The notes beneath the pieces are model-generated. The model had not been told where the DNA came from. It searched no databases and worked only from the letters and a program-made list of their open reading frames with translations. DNA of 64,000 nucleotides. Origin: Frateuria_A sp035943815. Its GTDB lineage: Bacteria > Pseudomonadota > Gammaproteobacteria > Xanthomonadales > Rhodanobacteraceae. Of the stretch, positions 17,465-24,907 are shown piece after piece. The position numbers were made by a program, and so were the translations under genes. Each line of letters opens with the position of its first letter. The first letter of the stretch is position 1. Location: the NCBI RefSeq assembly GCF_035943815.1, contig NZ_DASZBU010000005.1:310001-374000 (forward strand). The letters run 5' to 3'.

Positions 17465-18735
17465 GCAGCCACCGCGCCGCGCCAGCCGGGCTTGGCCAGC
17501 AGCAGGTGCGCCACGCCGATCGAGCGCTCGCGGAAACCGCCTTCGCAATAGGCCAGGTAAAAGGTCCACATCCGGATGAAGCGCTCGTCGAAGCCTTGCG
17601 CACGAACGGCCGGCAATCGAGCAATGAAGCGCTCGCGCCAGGCTTCCAAAGTTCGCGCGTAGGAGTCGCCGAAATCGCGCAGCGCGACCAGGCCCAGGTC
17701 GCTGGCGCGCGTCTTGGCTGCAAGCAGCGCGTGGATCGACGGGATGAAGCTGCCCGGAAAGACGTGACGCTTGATGAAGTCCACCGAAGCCAGCGCCTGG
17801 GCGTAGCGGTGGTCCTCGATGGTGATCGCCTGCACCAGCGCGAGCCCCTCCGGCTTGAGCAGCCGGCCCAGCTGCCCGAAGTAGGCTTCCAGGTACGGTG
17901 CGCCCACCGCCTCGACCATCTCGATGGAGACGAGCTTGTCGTACTGGCCGCGCAGCTCGCGGTAGTCGGCAAGCTGCACGTCGATGCGATCGTCCAGGCC
18001 CGCCGCCGCCACGCGTGCCTTGGCCAGCGTGTACTGCTCGCGCGAGATGGTGGCGGTGGTGACGTGGCAGCCGTGGTGTCGCGCCGCGTGCAGTGCGAAG
18101 CCGCCCCAGCCGGTGCCGATCTCGATCACGCGGTCGCCGGGTTGCAGCGCCAGCTGCCGGCAGATCGCCTCGAGCTTGCGGGTCGAGGCCGCCTCCAGCG
18201 TGTCGGCAGGACCGTCCCACAGCGCCGAGGAGTACATCAGATCGTCGGACAGGAACAGGCTGAAAAAGTCGTTGCCCAGGTCGTAGTGCGCGGCGATGTT
18301 GCGCCGGCTGCCGCCACGGGTGTTGCGGCGCAGCGCGTGCCACGCGCGCATCGCGGCGCTCCCCAGGCGCGCCAGGCCGGTTTCCATGCCATCGAGCAGG
18401 TCGCGGTTGCGCACCAGCAGGCGCACCAGCAGCACCAGCGCGTCCGCCTCGTCCAGGCCTGTGGCACGGCAGCGCCATAGTCCCGCCATGAATGCCTCCC
18501 CTGCGCCGACGCTGCCCCGCCGGGCCAGTGCGCGGTAGAAGCCCGGGTCGAGCACCTCCATGTCGATCGTGGGCAGCGGGCCCCCGGCCGGACCCAGCTC
18601 GGTCGTCCCCAGCGCGTCATGAACGCGCAGGCGGCCGTGGCGAAGGCCGGCCAGGCGGGCGAGCAGGCGATTGCGCAGCAGGCGGTCGAGGGCGCCCGGG
18701 AAGGGAACCGATGTGTCGCGCGGGACAGCACTCAT
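17461..18735 (-). CDS. cyclopropane-fatty-acyl-phospholipid synthase family protein
   Basis: 424 aa, full length for Cfa. The N-terminal Cfa domain (EVLDPGFYRALARRGSVGAGEAFM) precedes the catalytic part NIAAHYDLGNDFF, MYSSALW, SAM motif VIEIGTGWGGFALHAA, SIEMVEAVG, and VDFIKRHVFPGSFIPS. These are the typical Cfa residues for bicarbonate and SAM binding and methylene transfer to unsaturated acyl chains. It could make cyclopropane or methylated/furan fatty acids; the locus cannot decide. Coupled to DUF1365 (ATGA) and DUF2878 (GTGA). Confidence 0.93.
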   Translation of the reverse strand: MSAVPRDTSVPFPGALDRLLRNRLLARLAGLRHGRLRVHDALGTTELGPAGGPLPTIDMEVLDPGFYRALARRGSVGAGEAFMAGLWRCRATGLDEADALVLLVRLLVRNRDLLDGMETGLARLGSAAMRAWHALRRNTRGGSRRNIAAHYDLGNDFFSLFLSDDLMYSSALWDGPADTLEAASTRKLEAICRQLALQPGDRVIEIGTGWGGFALHAARHHGCHVTTATISREQYTLAKARVAAAGLDDRIDVQLADYRELRGQYDKLVSIEMVEAVGAPYLEAYFGQLGRLLKPEGLALVQAITIEDHRYAQALASVDFIKRHVFPGSFIPSIHALLAAKTRASDLGLVALRDFGDSYARTLEAWRERFIARLPAVRAQGFDERFIRMWTFYLAYCEGGFRERSIGVAHLLLAKPGWRGAVAA

Positions 18736-19508
18736 GGTGTACCTCGGGAAGCGGCAGGATGGTCGTGGACGGGGTTGCGCTTGAGCCACAGGCGCAGTGC
18801 TTGCCAGTGGATCGCGCCGATCACCTGGGCGGTCATCAGCGGGTAGCGCCACAGCACCCGCGCCAGCGTGGCGCCGGTCAGCGGAAGCCGCCGCAGCGCC
18901 AGCGAGGCATCGAACTCGCGTTTGTCCCCGCGCAGCACATCCATGTGCACCAGCAGGTCATCGCCGGGCGTGGTGAAGCGCCAATCGTAGTTGCGCGCCA
19001 ACGCCATGAACGGCGAGACGTGGAAGGTCTTGGGGAACGACCAGGCAAGCACGCGGCCGCGCCGCTGCGCGCTGACCACCGGCAGCACGTAGGCGTGGCG
19101 CTCCTTCCATGGCGTGTTGGTGATCTCGGCCAGGATGGACTCGAGCGTTTGGCCGTCGGCTGCGAAGCAGTAGTAGAAGCTGACGGGATTGAACGCGTAG
19201 CCGGCGTAGCGCAGGTGGGTGAGCAGGCGGATCGGCCCGGACGGCCGCTGGCCGGTTGCCTCGGCGACACGTGCGCGTACCGCGTCGGCCAGTGGCAATG
19301 CCGCAGGCGCGAGGTAGTCGCCGCGGTGGAACTGGGCCAGATTGCGCCGGCCCACCGACCACAGCCAGCGCCCGGCGAACACGCGGTCGAGCTCGTCCAG
19401 GTCCAGGTAGAGCTGGGCCATGCGGTACCGGAAAGCATGCGCATGCGGCACCAGCCGGCGGTGGCGCACGGTTCCCTCGTATACGGCGCTGGCGAGCGGC
19501 GCGCTCAT
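18732..19508 (-). CDS. DUF1365 domain protein
   Basis: 258 aa. The family signature is complete: YEGTVRHRRLVPHAHAFRYR, HRGDYL, GYAFNPVSFYYCF, FPKTFHVSPFM, and a C-terminal helical part with HWQALRLWLKR. The function of DUF1365 is unknown; the gene is nearly always next to the amine-oxidase-like flavoprotein and Cfa, as here. The FNPVS and KxFHVSPF motifs are invariant in the family as I remember it. Start and stop overlap both neighbours by four bases. Confidence 0.92.
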   Translation of the reverse strand: MSAPLASAVYEGTVRHRRLVPHAHAFRYRMAQLYLDLDELDRVFAGRWLWSVGRRNLAQFHRGDYLAPAALPLADAVRARVAEATGQRPSGPIRLLTHLRYAGYAFNPVSFYYCFAADGQTLESILAEITNTPWKERHAYVLPVVSAQRRGRVLAWSFPKTFHVSPFMALARNYDWRFTTPGDDLLVHMDVLRGDKREFDASLALRRLPLTGATLARVLWRYPLMTAQVIGAIHWQALRLWLKRNPVHDHPAASRGTP

Positions 19509-20797
19509 GCGGCGTAGCCGGCGACCAGCCGCAGCGGCTGGCGTGTGGTGCCTCGCTGCCAGTCGATGCCGAAGGCGGCCGCCACCTCGACCGCGCTGCG
19601 CAGGCCGTCCTCGTGGAAGCCCCAGCCCCAGTAGGCACCCGCGAACCAGGTTCGGTTCACACCCTGGATCTCGGCTTTGCGCCGCTGTGCGACCACCGCG
19701 TCGCGCGTGTACACCGGATGGTGGTACTGCAATTGGCGCAGCACCCGTGCCGGGTCGATCGCATGCGTGCGGTTGAGCGTGACCACCAGCGGCTCGGGGG
19801 AATCGATGCCCTGCAGCAGATTCATGCAATAGCTGACCGTGCAGGGCGCTTCCGGCGCACGTGGCACGAATGCGTTCCAGGCGGCCCACGCCTTGGGATG
19901 GCGCGGCAGCAGCCGGCGGTCGGTGTGCAGCACCACCTCGTTGGCCTGGTAGGGCATCGCGCCCAGGATAGCGCGCTCGCGCGCGCTGGCGTCGGCGAGC
20001 AGCGCGAGCGCCTGGTCGCTGTGGCAGGCCAGCACGACCTGGTCGAAGCGTTCGCTGCCGGCCATACTGTGTACGCTCACGCCCAGCGCGTCGCGGACGA
20101 TGGAAAAGACCGGGCAGGCCAGCCGCTCCTGCACGCGCCAGCGACGGCGCAGGGCCTCGACGTAGCTGGCCGAGCCGCCGCTGACCACGCGCCATTGCGG
20201 CCGGTCGGCCACCTGCAGCATCTGGTGGTTGGCCATGAACTGCACCAGGTAGCGCGCCGGGAAGGCAAGGATCTGCCCTGGGGGCGAGGACCACAGCGCC
20301 GAGGCCATCGGCACCAGGTGTTCGTCGCGGAAAGCGGCACAGTAACCGTGCGCCTCGAGGTATTCGCCCAGGGTGAGGTCGTCACCGCGCGCATCGAGCA
20401 ACGCCGGCGCCTCCCGGTAGAAACGCATGATGTCGCGCACCATCCCCAGGAAGCGCGGCGAAAACAGGTTGCGCCGCTGACAAAAAAGGGCGTCGAGCGT
20501 GGCGGCGTTGTATTCGCGCCCGCTCGCCTCGTGTTGCACCGAGAAGCTCATCGTGGACGGCTGTGACGCGACGCCCAGCTCGCCTAACAGCATCGTCAGG
20601 AGCGGGTAGTGCCGCGGGTTATGAACGATGAAGCCGGTGTCCACGGCATAGCGCTGCCCGCGCAACTGCACCTCGTGCGTGTGGGTGTGTCCGCCAAGGT
20701 AGGCGTTGGCCTCGAACAGCACCACCTCGTGGTGGCGGGACAGCAGCCAGGCCGAGCCCAACCCCGCGATGCCCGAGCCGATCACTGCGATGCGCAC
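19505..20797 (-). CDS. FAD-dependent amine-oxidase-like oxidoreductase
   Basis: 430 aa. The N-terminal Rossmann motif IAVIGSGIAGLGSAWLL with VVLFEANAYLGGHTHT binds FAD; the C-terminal GVNRTWFAGAYWGWGFHEDGL is the second flavin-binding region typical of this subgroup. Homologues in sigmaE-ChrR regulons act on membrane fatty acids; a dehydrogenase or desaturase-like role on an acyl chain is plausible. The start is GTG at 20797, one base after the desaturase stop. The ATGA junction with DUF1365 couples it to the rest of the operon. Confidence 0.92.
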   Translation of the reverse strand: MRIAVIGSGIAGLGSAWLLSRHHEVVLFEANAYLGGHTHTHEVQLRGQRYAVDTGFIVHNPRHYPLLTMLLGELGVASQPSTMSFSVQHEASGREYNAATLDALFCQRRNLFSPRFLGMVRDIMRFYREAPALLDARGDDLTLGEYLEAHGYCAAFRDEHLVPMASALWSSPPGQILAFPARYLVQFMANHQMLQVADRPQWRVVSGGSASYVEALRRRWRVQERLACPVFSIVRDALGVSVHSMAGSERFDQVVLACHSDQALALLADASARERAILGAMPYQANEVVLHTDRRLLPRHPKAWAAWNAFVPRAPEAPCTVSYCMNLLQGIDSPEPLVVTLNRTHAIDPARVLRQLQYHHPVYTRDAVVAQRRKAEIQGVNRTWFAGAYWGWGFHEDGLRSAVEVAAAFGIDWQRGTTRQPLRLVAGYAA

Positions 20798-20798
20798 G

Positions 20799-21752
20799 TC
20801 AGCGCTCCGCCCGCGCCAGCACCCGTGCGGGCACCGGCCTGAGGTCGTGGACCAGCCCCAGCAGCGCCATCAGCTTCAGGCCGTACCAGGTAAGGTCGAT
20901 TTCCCACCAGCGGAAACCCTGCCGCGCGCTGCCGGGGAAGAAGTGGTGGTTGTTGTGCCAGCCCTCGCCGAAGGTCAGCAGCGCAAGCCACAGGTTGTTG
21001 CGGCTCTGGTCCCGTGTGGGGAACCGGCGCGAGCCGAAGCGGTGGGCGAGCGAATTGATCGTCACCGTGGCGTGGAACAGCACGACGGTGGAGACAAAGA
21101 AGCCCCACGCCACCATCTGCATGCCGCTGGTGTGCAGTTGCGGCGCGGAGTGCCCGAGCCATGCGCCGAAGCCGTAGAGCGCCAGCACCAGCACCGCCGG
21201 TACCAGCGTGTCGAAGCGGTCCAGCAGCCTCAACTCGGGGAAGCGCGCCAGATCCGGCACCCGCTTCAGGTCGGTGGCGAACGCGCGTGGGGTGAGGAAC
21301 CAGCCCATATGGCTCCACAGGAAACCGCGCACGCTGGGCGAATGCGGATCGAGCGCCGTGTCCGCATGGCGGTGGTGGTGCCGATGATGGGCCGACCACC
21401 AGAGCGGCCCACGCTGCACGCAGGCCGCGCCGATCAGGGCGAAGGCGAACTGCACGCCGCGCGACGTGCGGAAGGTGCGATGCGAGAAGTAGCGGTGATA
21501 AAACCCGGTGAGCGCGAACATGCGCACGGCGTACAGTGCGCTGGCGGTAAGCAGGGCCGTCAGCGAGACGCCGGTCCAGATCGTGGCAAGGCAACCGAGG
21601 TGGATCAGCGCGAACGGCACCGCGCGCAACCAGTCGATACGGTCCGCCGTCGACTCTTCCGCCGGCGCGGGTGCACCGGCGTCGAACCATAGGCGCAGGC
21701 TGGCGCCGAGCCGACTCGGCTGGCGGGCGGCAGTAAGGGAACGGGTCGGCAT
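20799..21752 (-). CDS. membrane fatty-acid (acyl-CoA/acyl-lipid delta-9 type) desaturase
   Basis: 317 aa integral-membrane di-iron desaturase. The three histidine boxes are visible: HRYFSH, the extended HHRHHHRHADT, and HNNHH (GEGWHNNHHFFP). Hydrophobic segments flank them. It introduces a cis double bond in saturated acyl chains using O2 and an electron donor. First gene of the minus-strand operon; its product would supply the unsaturated chains used by the Cfa enzymes downstream. A minus-strand promoter element ends about 28 bp upstream of the ATG. Confidence 0.93.
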   Translation of the reverse strand: MPTRSLTAARQPSRLGASLRLWFDAGAPAPAEESTADRIDWLRAVPFALIHLGCLATIWTGVSLTALLTASALYAVRMFALTGFYHRYFSHRTFRTSRGVQFAFALIGAACVQRGPLWWSAHHRHHHRHADTALDPHSPSVRGFLWSHMGWFLTPRAFATDLKRVPDLARFPELRLLDRFDTLVPAVLVLALYGFGAWLGHSAPQLHTSGMQMVAWGFFVSTVVLFHATVTINSLAHRFGSRRFPTRDQSRNNLWLALLTFGEGWHNNHHFFPGSARQGFRWWEIDLTWYGLKLMALLGLVHDLRPVPARVLARAER

Positions 21753-21779
21753 GAAGGTGATCCAGGGGTGGCTCTGACG

Positions 21780-21810
21780 TCATTACGTGTCGAGCCCGCA
21801 AACGGATGCA
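21780..21810 (-). promoter_or_regulatory. candidate ECF-sigma promoter of the desaturase operon
   Basis: Minus strand: TGCATCC (21810-21804), an 18-bp spacer (21803-21786), then TAATGA (21785-21780). The desaturase ATG is 28 bp further on. The element mirrors exactly, with the same -35 heptamer and spacer, the element driving the sigma gene on the other strand. The -35 resembles the TGATCC reported for R. sphaeroides sigmaE. This is a pattern-based prediction. Confidence 0.6.
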
Positions 21811-21830
21811 CCGTCGGCACGTCGTTGCCA

Positions 21831-21861
21831 TGCATCCAACCGGGCTGCTCGCGCGTAATCG
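21831..21861 (+). promoter_or_regulatory. candidate autoregulated promoter of the ECF sigma-chrR operon
   Basis: Plus strand: TGCATCC (21831-21837), an 18-bp spacer (21838-21855), TAATCG (21856-21861). It is identical in architecture to the divergent element at 21780-21810, with the two -35 boxes facing away from a 20-bp centre. A start site near 21868 would leave a leader of about 33 nt before the ATG at 21901. Autoregulation would fit ECF-sigma practice. Confidence 0.6.
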
Positions 21862-21900
21862 TGTCGAGTGGCCGTATGGGGCCACGGGAATTGGCTTACG

Positions 21901-22530
21901 ATGAAACCTGAATCCACCGGCGGAACCTATTCGCCTTTCGAGGCGATACGCATCGTGTCGACTTCCAAGCTTCCAGCGAACGATGGACACGACTGGTCGA
22001 CCGAGATGGTCGCGGTCGCGCAGCGACGCGACCGCGCAAGCTTCATGCGCATCTATGACCACTTCATGCCGCGCGTGTGCCTCTATCTGAGGGGCATGGG
22101 CTCGACCGCGGCGATCGCCGAGGAACTGGCGCAGGAGACCCTGCTCAGGTTGTGGCAACGGGCGGCCTCCTACGATCCCTCGCTCAGCCGCGTATCGACC
22201 TGGCTGTTCCGCATCGCCCGCAACCTGCATATCGACAAGGTGCGCAAGGAAAGCGGCTGGATGCTGGTGCAGGATGCGCTGGAAGCCGAGGAGGCCGACC
22301 ACGACGGGCGCGCCGCATCCTCGGCCGAGGCCTACGTCGAGCACACCCGGATCAAGGCCTGCATCGACAGGCTTCCCGCCACCCAGGCCCGGCTCGTCCG
22401 CATGTCCTACTTCGAAGCCAAATCCCACCACGAGATCGCCCAGGAGCTAGGTATGCCGCTGGGCACAGTCAAATCCAGCCTGCGCCGGGCCTTCCTGAAG
22501 TTGCAGGCCGACGTGCGAGGTGCGGCATGA
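21901..22530 (+). CDS. ECF RNA polymerase sigma factor (RpoE/ChrR-partner type)
   Basis: 209 aa. Region 2 is seen in FMRIYDHFMPRVCLYLRGMG and AEELAQETLLRLWQRA with STWLFRIARNLHIDKVRK; region 4 in YFEAKSHHEIAQELGMPLG and TVKSSLRRAFLKLQ. No region 3, so it is an ECF sigma. The downstream ChrR-type gene overlaps by ATGA, the arrangement of sigma/anti-sigma pairs answering singlet oxygen or organic peroxide. Start chosen at ATG 21901, just downstream of the proposed promoter. An in-frame ATG at 22006 (MVAVAQRRDR) is a reasonable alternative giving 174 aa. A GTG at 21868 would coincide with the transcript start. Confidence 0.92.
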   Translation: MKPESTGGTYSPFEAIRIVSTSKLPANDGHDWSTEMVAVAQRRDRASFMRIYDHFMPRVCLYLRGMGSTAAIAEELAQETLLRLWQRAASYDPSLSRVSTWLFRIARNLHIDKVRKESGWMLVQDALEAEEADHDGRAASSAEAYVEHTRIKACIDRLPATQARLVRMSYFEAKSHHEIAQELGMPLGTVKSSLRRAFLKLQADVRGAA

Positions 22531-23201
22531 CTCCCGCGCACCATCTGGATCCGGCCACTGTGATGGCCTATGCCGCCGGCGCCCTGTCCGAAGCGATGGC
22601 GGTGGTGGTCGCGGCCCACCTGACGGGTTGCGACCACTGCCGTGCGCAGGTGCGAGATGCCGAACGGATCGGTGGCGTGCTGGTCGAACAGCAACAGCCG
22701 GACGAAGTCGGTGCCGGGCGCCGGGAGCAGCTGCGGGCGGAGATGATCGAGCGGCTGGACCAGAGCCCCGTGTTCCCCGCGCAGGCAGCGCAGGCGCCAG
22801 CTCCCACCGTGTCGGACCCGGACCCGTTGCCCGCGCCGCTGCATCCATATTTCGGACGTTCCTTCGGCACGCTCAAGTGGCGCTGGATGGCGCCGGGCGT
22901 GCATTGCATCCGCAGCCCGGTCGCCGGTGGCGGCCAGCTCTTCATGCTCAGGATCGCACCGGGCAAGAGCATGCCGCTGCACGGCCACGGCCGCAGCGAA
23001 CTGACCCAGGTCCTGCGCGGCGCCTATAACGACGTGCTGGGCCATTTCGGCCCGGGCGACGTCGCCGACCTGGACAGCGAGGTGATGCACCAGCCGGTGA
23101 CTGCCGTCGGCTCGCCATGCATCTGCGTTGCGGCATTGGATGCGCCGTTGCGTTTCCCCGGCTGGTTCGCGCGCAGGCTGCAGCCGCTGGTCGGTTTGTA
23201 A
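22527..23201 (+). CDS. chrR: ChrR-type zinc anti-sigma factor with C-terminal cupin
   Basis: 224 aa. The N-terminal anti-sigma domain carries the zinc motif HxxxCxxC as HLTGCDHC (around residues 32-39), preceded by a His near residue 6. The C-terminal domain is a cupin with GKSMPLHGHGRSELTQVL and GPGDVADLDSEVMHQP, whose His/Glu residues can bind a second metal, as in R. sphaeroides ChrR. It should hold the sigma factor inactive until singlet oxygen or a related signal releases it. Overlaps the sigma gene by four bases. Convergent with the photolyase gene (19 bp apart). Confidence 0.92.
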   Translation: MTPAHHLDPATVMAYAAGALSEAMAVVVAAHLTGCDHCRAQVRDAERIGGVLVEQQQPDEVGAGRREQLRAEMIERLDQSPVFPAQAAQAPAPTVSDPDPLPAPLHPYFGRSFGTLKWRWMAPGVHCIRSPVAGGGQLFMLRIAPGKSMPLHGHGRSELTQVLRGAYNDVLGHFGPGDVADLDSEVMHQPVTAVGSPCICVAALDAPLRFPGWFARRLQPLVGL

Positions 23202-23220
23202 TGGCGCTTCTGGCGTTGCG

Positions 23221-24639
23221 TCAGGTCCGCGCGATTCCCTTCCAGGCGGCGAGCGCCGCCTCGCGCGAGGTTGCGAGGTCGACCATCGGTGCCGGATAGC
23301 CGCGGGTTGCCAGTGCGGACGGGTCATGCCACGGTTCGTGCAGCAGTCGCGCAGGCAGGTCGGCCAGTTCCGGTAGCCAGCGCTTCAGGTACGTCGCCTG
23401 CGGATCGAATCGGGCCGCCTGGGCGCTGGGATTGAACACGCGGAAGAACGGCGCTGCATCGGCTCCGCAGCCGGCGGTCCACTGCCAGCCGAGCGTGTTG
23501 TTTGCCAGGTCCGCGTCCACGAGCGTATCCCAGAACCAGCGTGCGCCGTGGAGCCAGTGCTGGCGCAGGTTCTTGGTGAGGAAGCTGGCGACCACCATGC
23601 GCACCCGGTTGTGCATCCAGCCCGTGTGCCACAGCTCGCGCATGCCGGCGTCGACCAGCGGCACGCCGGTGCGGCCTTGCTGCCAGAGTGCGAGGGCGGC
23701 CGGATCCTCGCGCCAGTCGAATCGGTCGAAGCGCCGATCGAACGGCGCCTCGGGGGTGTGCGGGAAGTGGTAGAGCAGGTGATGCGCGAACTCGCGCCAA
23801 CCGAGTTCGCGCAGGTACGGCTCCAGGCCTGGCGCATCCCGGTCTGCGCCCGTTGTGGCGGCGCGCCGGTGCAATGCGTCGTGGATCTGCCGGGGCGTGA
23901 TCTCTCCGAAGTGCAGGTGCGGCGACAACCTCGAGGTACCGTGGCGCGCAGGCAGGTCGCGGCCGTGCGCATAATCGGCCAGCGCGTCATCGACGAACAA
24001 TTCCAGTTGCTCCAGCGCGCCGGGTTCGCCGGGACGCCACGCCTCCGCCAGGCCGGTGGCCCAGGGAAGGGTCGGCAGCAGGCCCAGTTCCTCCAGCGGC
24101 ACGCTGCCGGGAAGCGAAACCCATGCACGCGCGCGTGCTGCGGGCAGGGGCGCCTCCGGCAGCAGTTGTTGCCGCAGCTTGCGCCAGTATGGGGTGAATA
24201 CCCGATAGGGCGAGTTCTGTGCCGTGGCCACTTGCCAGGGCTCGCGCCACAGGTTGCCGGGATGGCTTTCCACCGCCAGGCCTTCGGCGCGAAGTGCGGC
24301 CTTCATTCGGCTGTCTTGCGCGATGGCCGCAGGCTCATAGCGGCGGCTCCAGTAGATCGTGCCCGCACCGCATACGGTGGCCAGCCGGCGCAGCGTGGTC
24401 AGGGTGTCGCCCCTGGCCACATAAAGCTGTCCGCCCTGAGCGTCGAGCCCACCCTGCAGTGCCTGGAGGCTGTGGTGCAGCCACCAGCGGCTGGCCGCGC
24501 CCGGGGCCCACCGCGTGTCCTCTGCCGGGTTGTGCACGTACACCGGCAGCACTTCTGCGTGTGCCGCGCAGGCGGCCACGAGCGCGGGCTGGTCGGCCAA
24601 GCGCAGGTCCCGTCGAAAAAGTACCAGGGCAGTGCTCAT
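23221..24639 (-). CDS. phrB: deoxyribodipyrimidine photolyase (cryptochrome/photolyase family)
   Basis: 472 aa. The N-terminal antenna-binding domain starts TALVLFRRDLRLADQPALV. The C-terminal FAD domain has TSRLSPHLHFGEITPRQI, GMRELWHTGWMHNRVRM, SFLTKNL, and NNTLGWQWTAGCGADAAPFF, characteristic of class I CPD photolyases. It uses blue light to split pyrimidine dimers. A photolyase is a recurring member of sigmaE-ChrR regulons, and a promoter-like element resembling those of the sigma operon precedes it. Start at 24639 (MSTALVLF). Confidence 0.94.
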   Translation of the reverse strand: MSTALVLFRRDLRLADQPALVAACAAHAEVLPVYVHNPAEDTRWAPGAASRWWLHHSLQALQGGLDAQGGQLYVARGDTLTTLRRLATVCGAGTIYWSRRYEPAAIAQDSRMKAALRAEGLAVESHPGNLWREPWQVATAQNSPYRVFTPYWRKLRQQLLPEAPLPAARARAWVSLPGSVPLEELGLLPTLPWATGLAEAWRPGEPGALEQLELFVDDALADYAHGRDLPARHGTSRLSPHLHFGEITPRQIHDALHRRAATTGADRDAPGLEPYLRELGWREFAHHLLYHFPHTPEAPFDRRFDRFDWREDPAALALWQQGRTGVPLVDAGMRELWHTGWMHNRVRMVVASFLTKNLRQHWLHGARWFWDTLVDADLANNTLGWQWTAGCGADAAPFFRVFNPSAQAARFDPQATYLKRWLPELADLPARLLHEPWHDPSALATRGYPAPMVDLATSREAALAAWKGIART

Positions 24640-24666
24640 GCGAGGTGGTCGGCAGCCGGTAGCCAG

Positions 24667-24696
24667 CTTATACGTTGCCGCACGACATTCGGATTC
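24667..24696 (-). promoter_or_regulatory. candidate ECF-sigma promoter of the photolyase gene
   Basis: Minus strand: GAATCC (24696-24691, preceded by G), an 18-bp spacer (24690-24673), TATAAG (24672-24667). The ATG is 27 bp downstream. It shares ATCC and the 18-bp spacing with the two mirrored elements at 21780-21861. TATAAG alone could also serve a housekeeping sigma. Confidence 0.45.
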
Positions 24697-24907
24697 CGCA
24701 GGGGCTCGCCGATATACCGCGCCCGGAGCGGCATTCGCCGGGCAGGACGAACGGGGGAGTGCCGCGCATTGGCTATACTTCGGCGATGAACGACGCGCCC
24801 TTGGTTGTGCCCCATTCCACTCCCCTGAGGTGCCAGGCCAGGCGGGGGCTCGTCGCACCCGCCGGAGGCGCGCGCCGTGGGCATCTCCGCGTCCGGGGCC
24901 GGCGCGC

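Noticed and set aside
21758..21786. TGATCC (21758-21763) on the plus strand, identical to the R. sphaeroides sigmaE -35 hexamer
   Set aside because: It overlaps the desaturase start codon, and at 16-18 bp it meets no TA-starting -10 box. The mirrored TGCATCC-N18-TAAT elements fit gene starts better.
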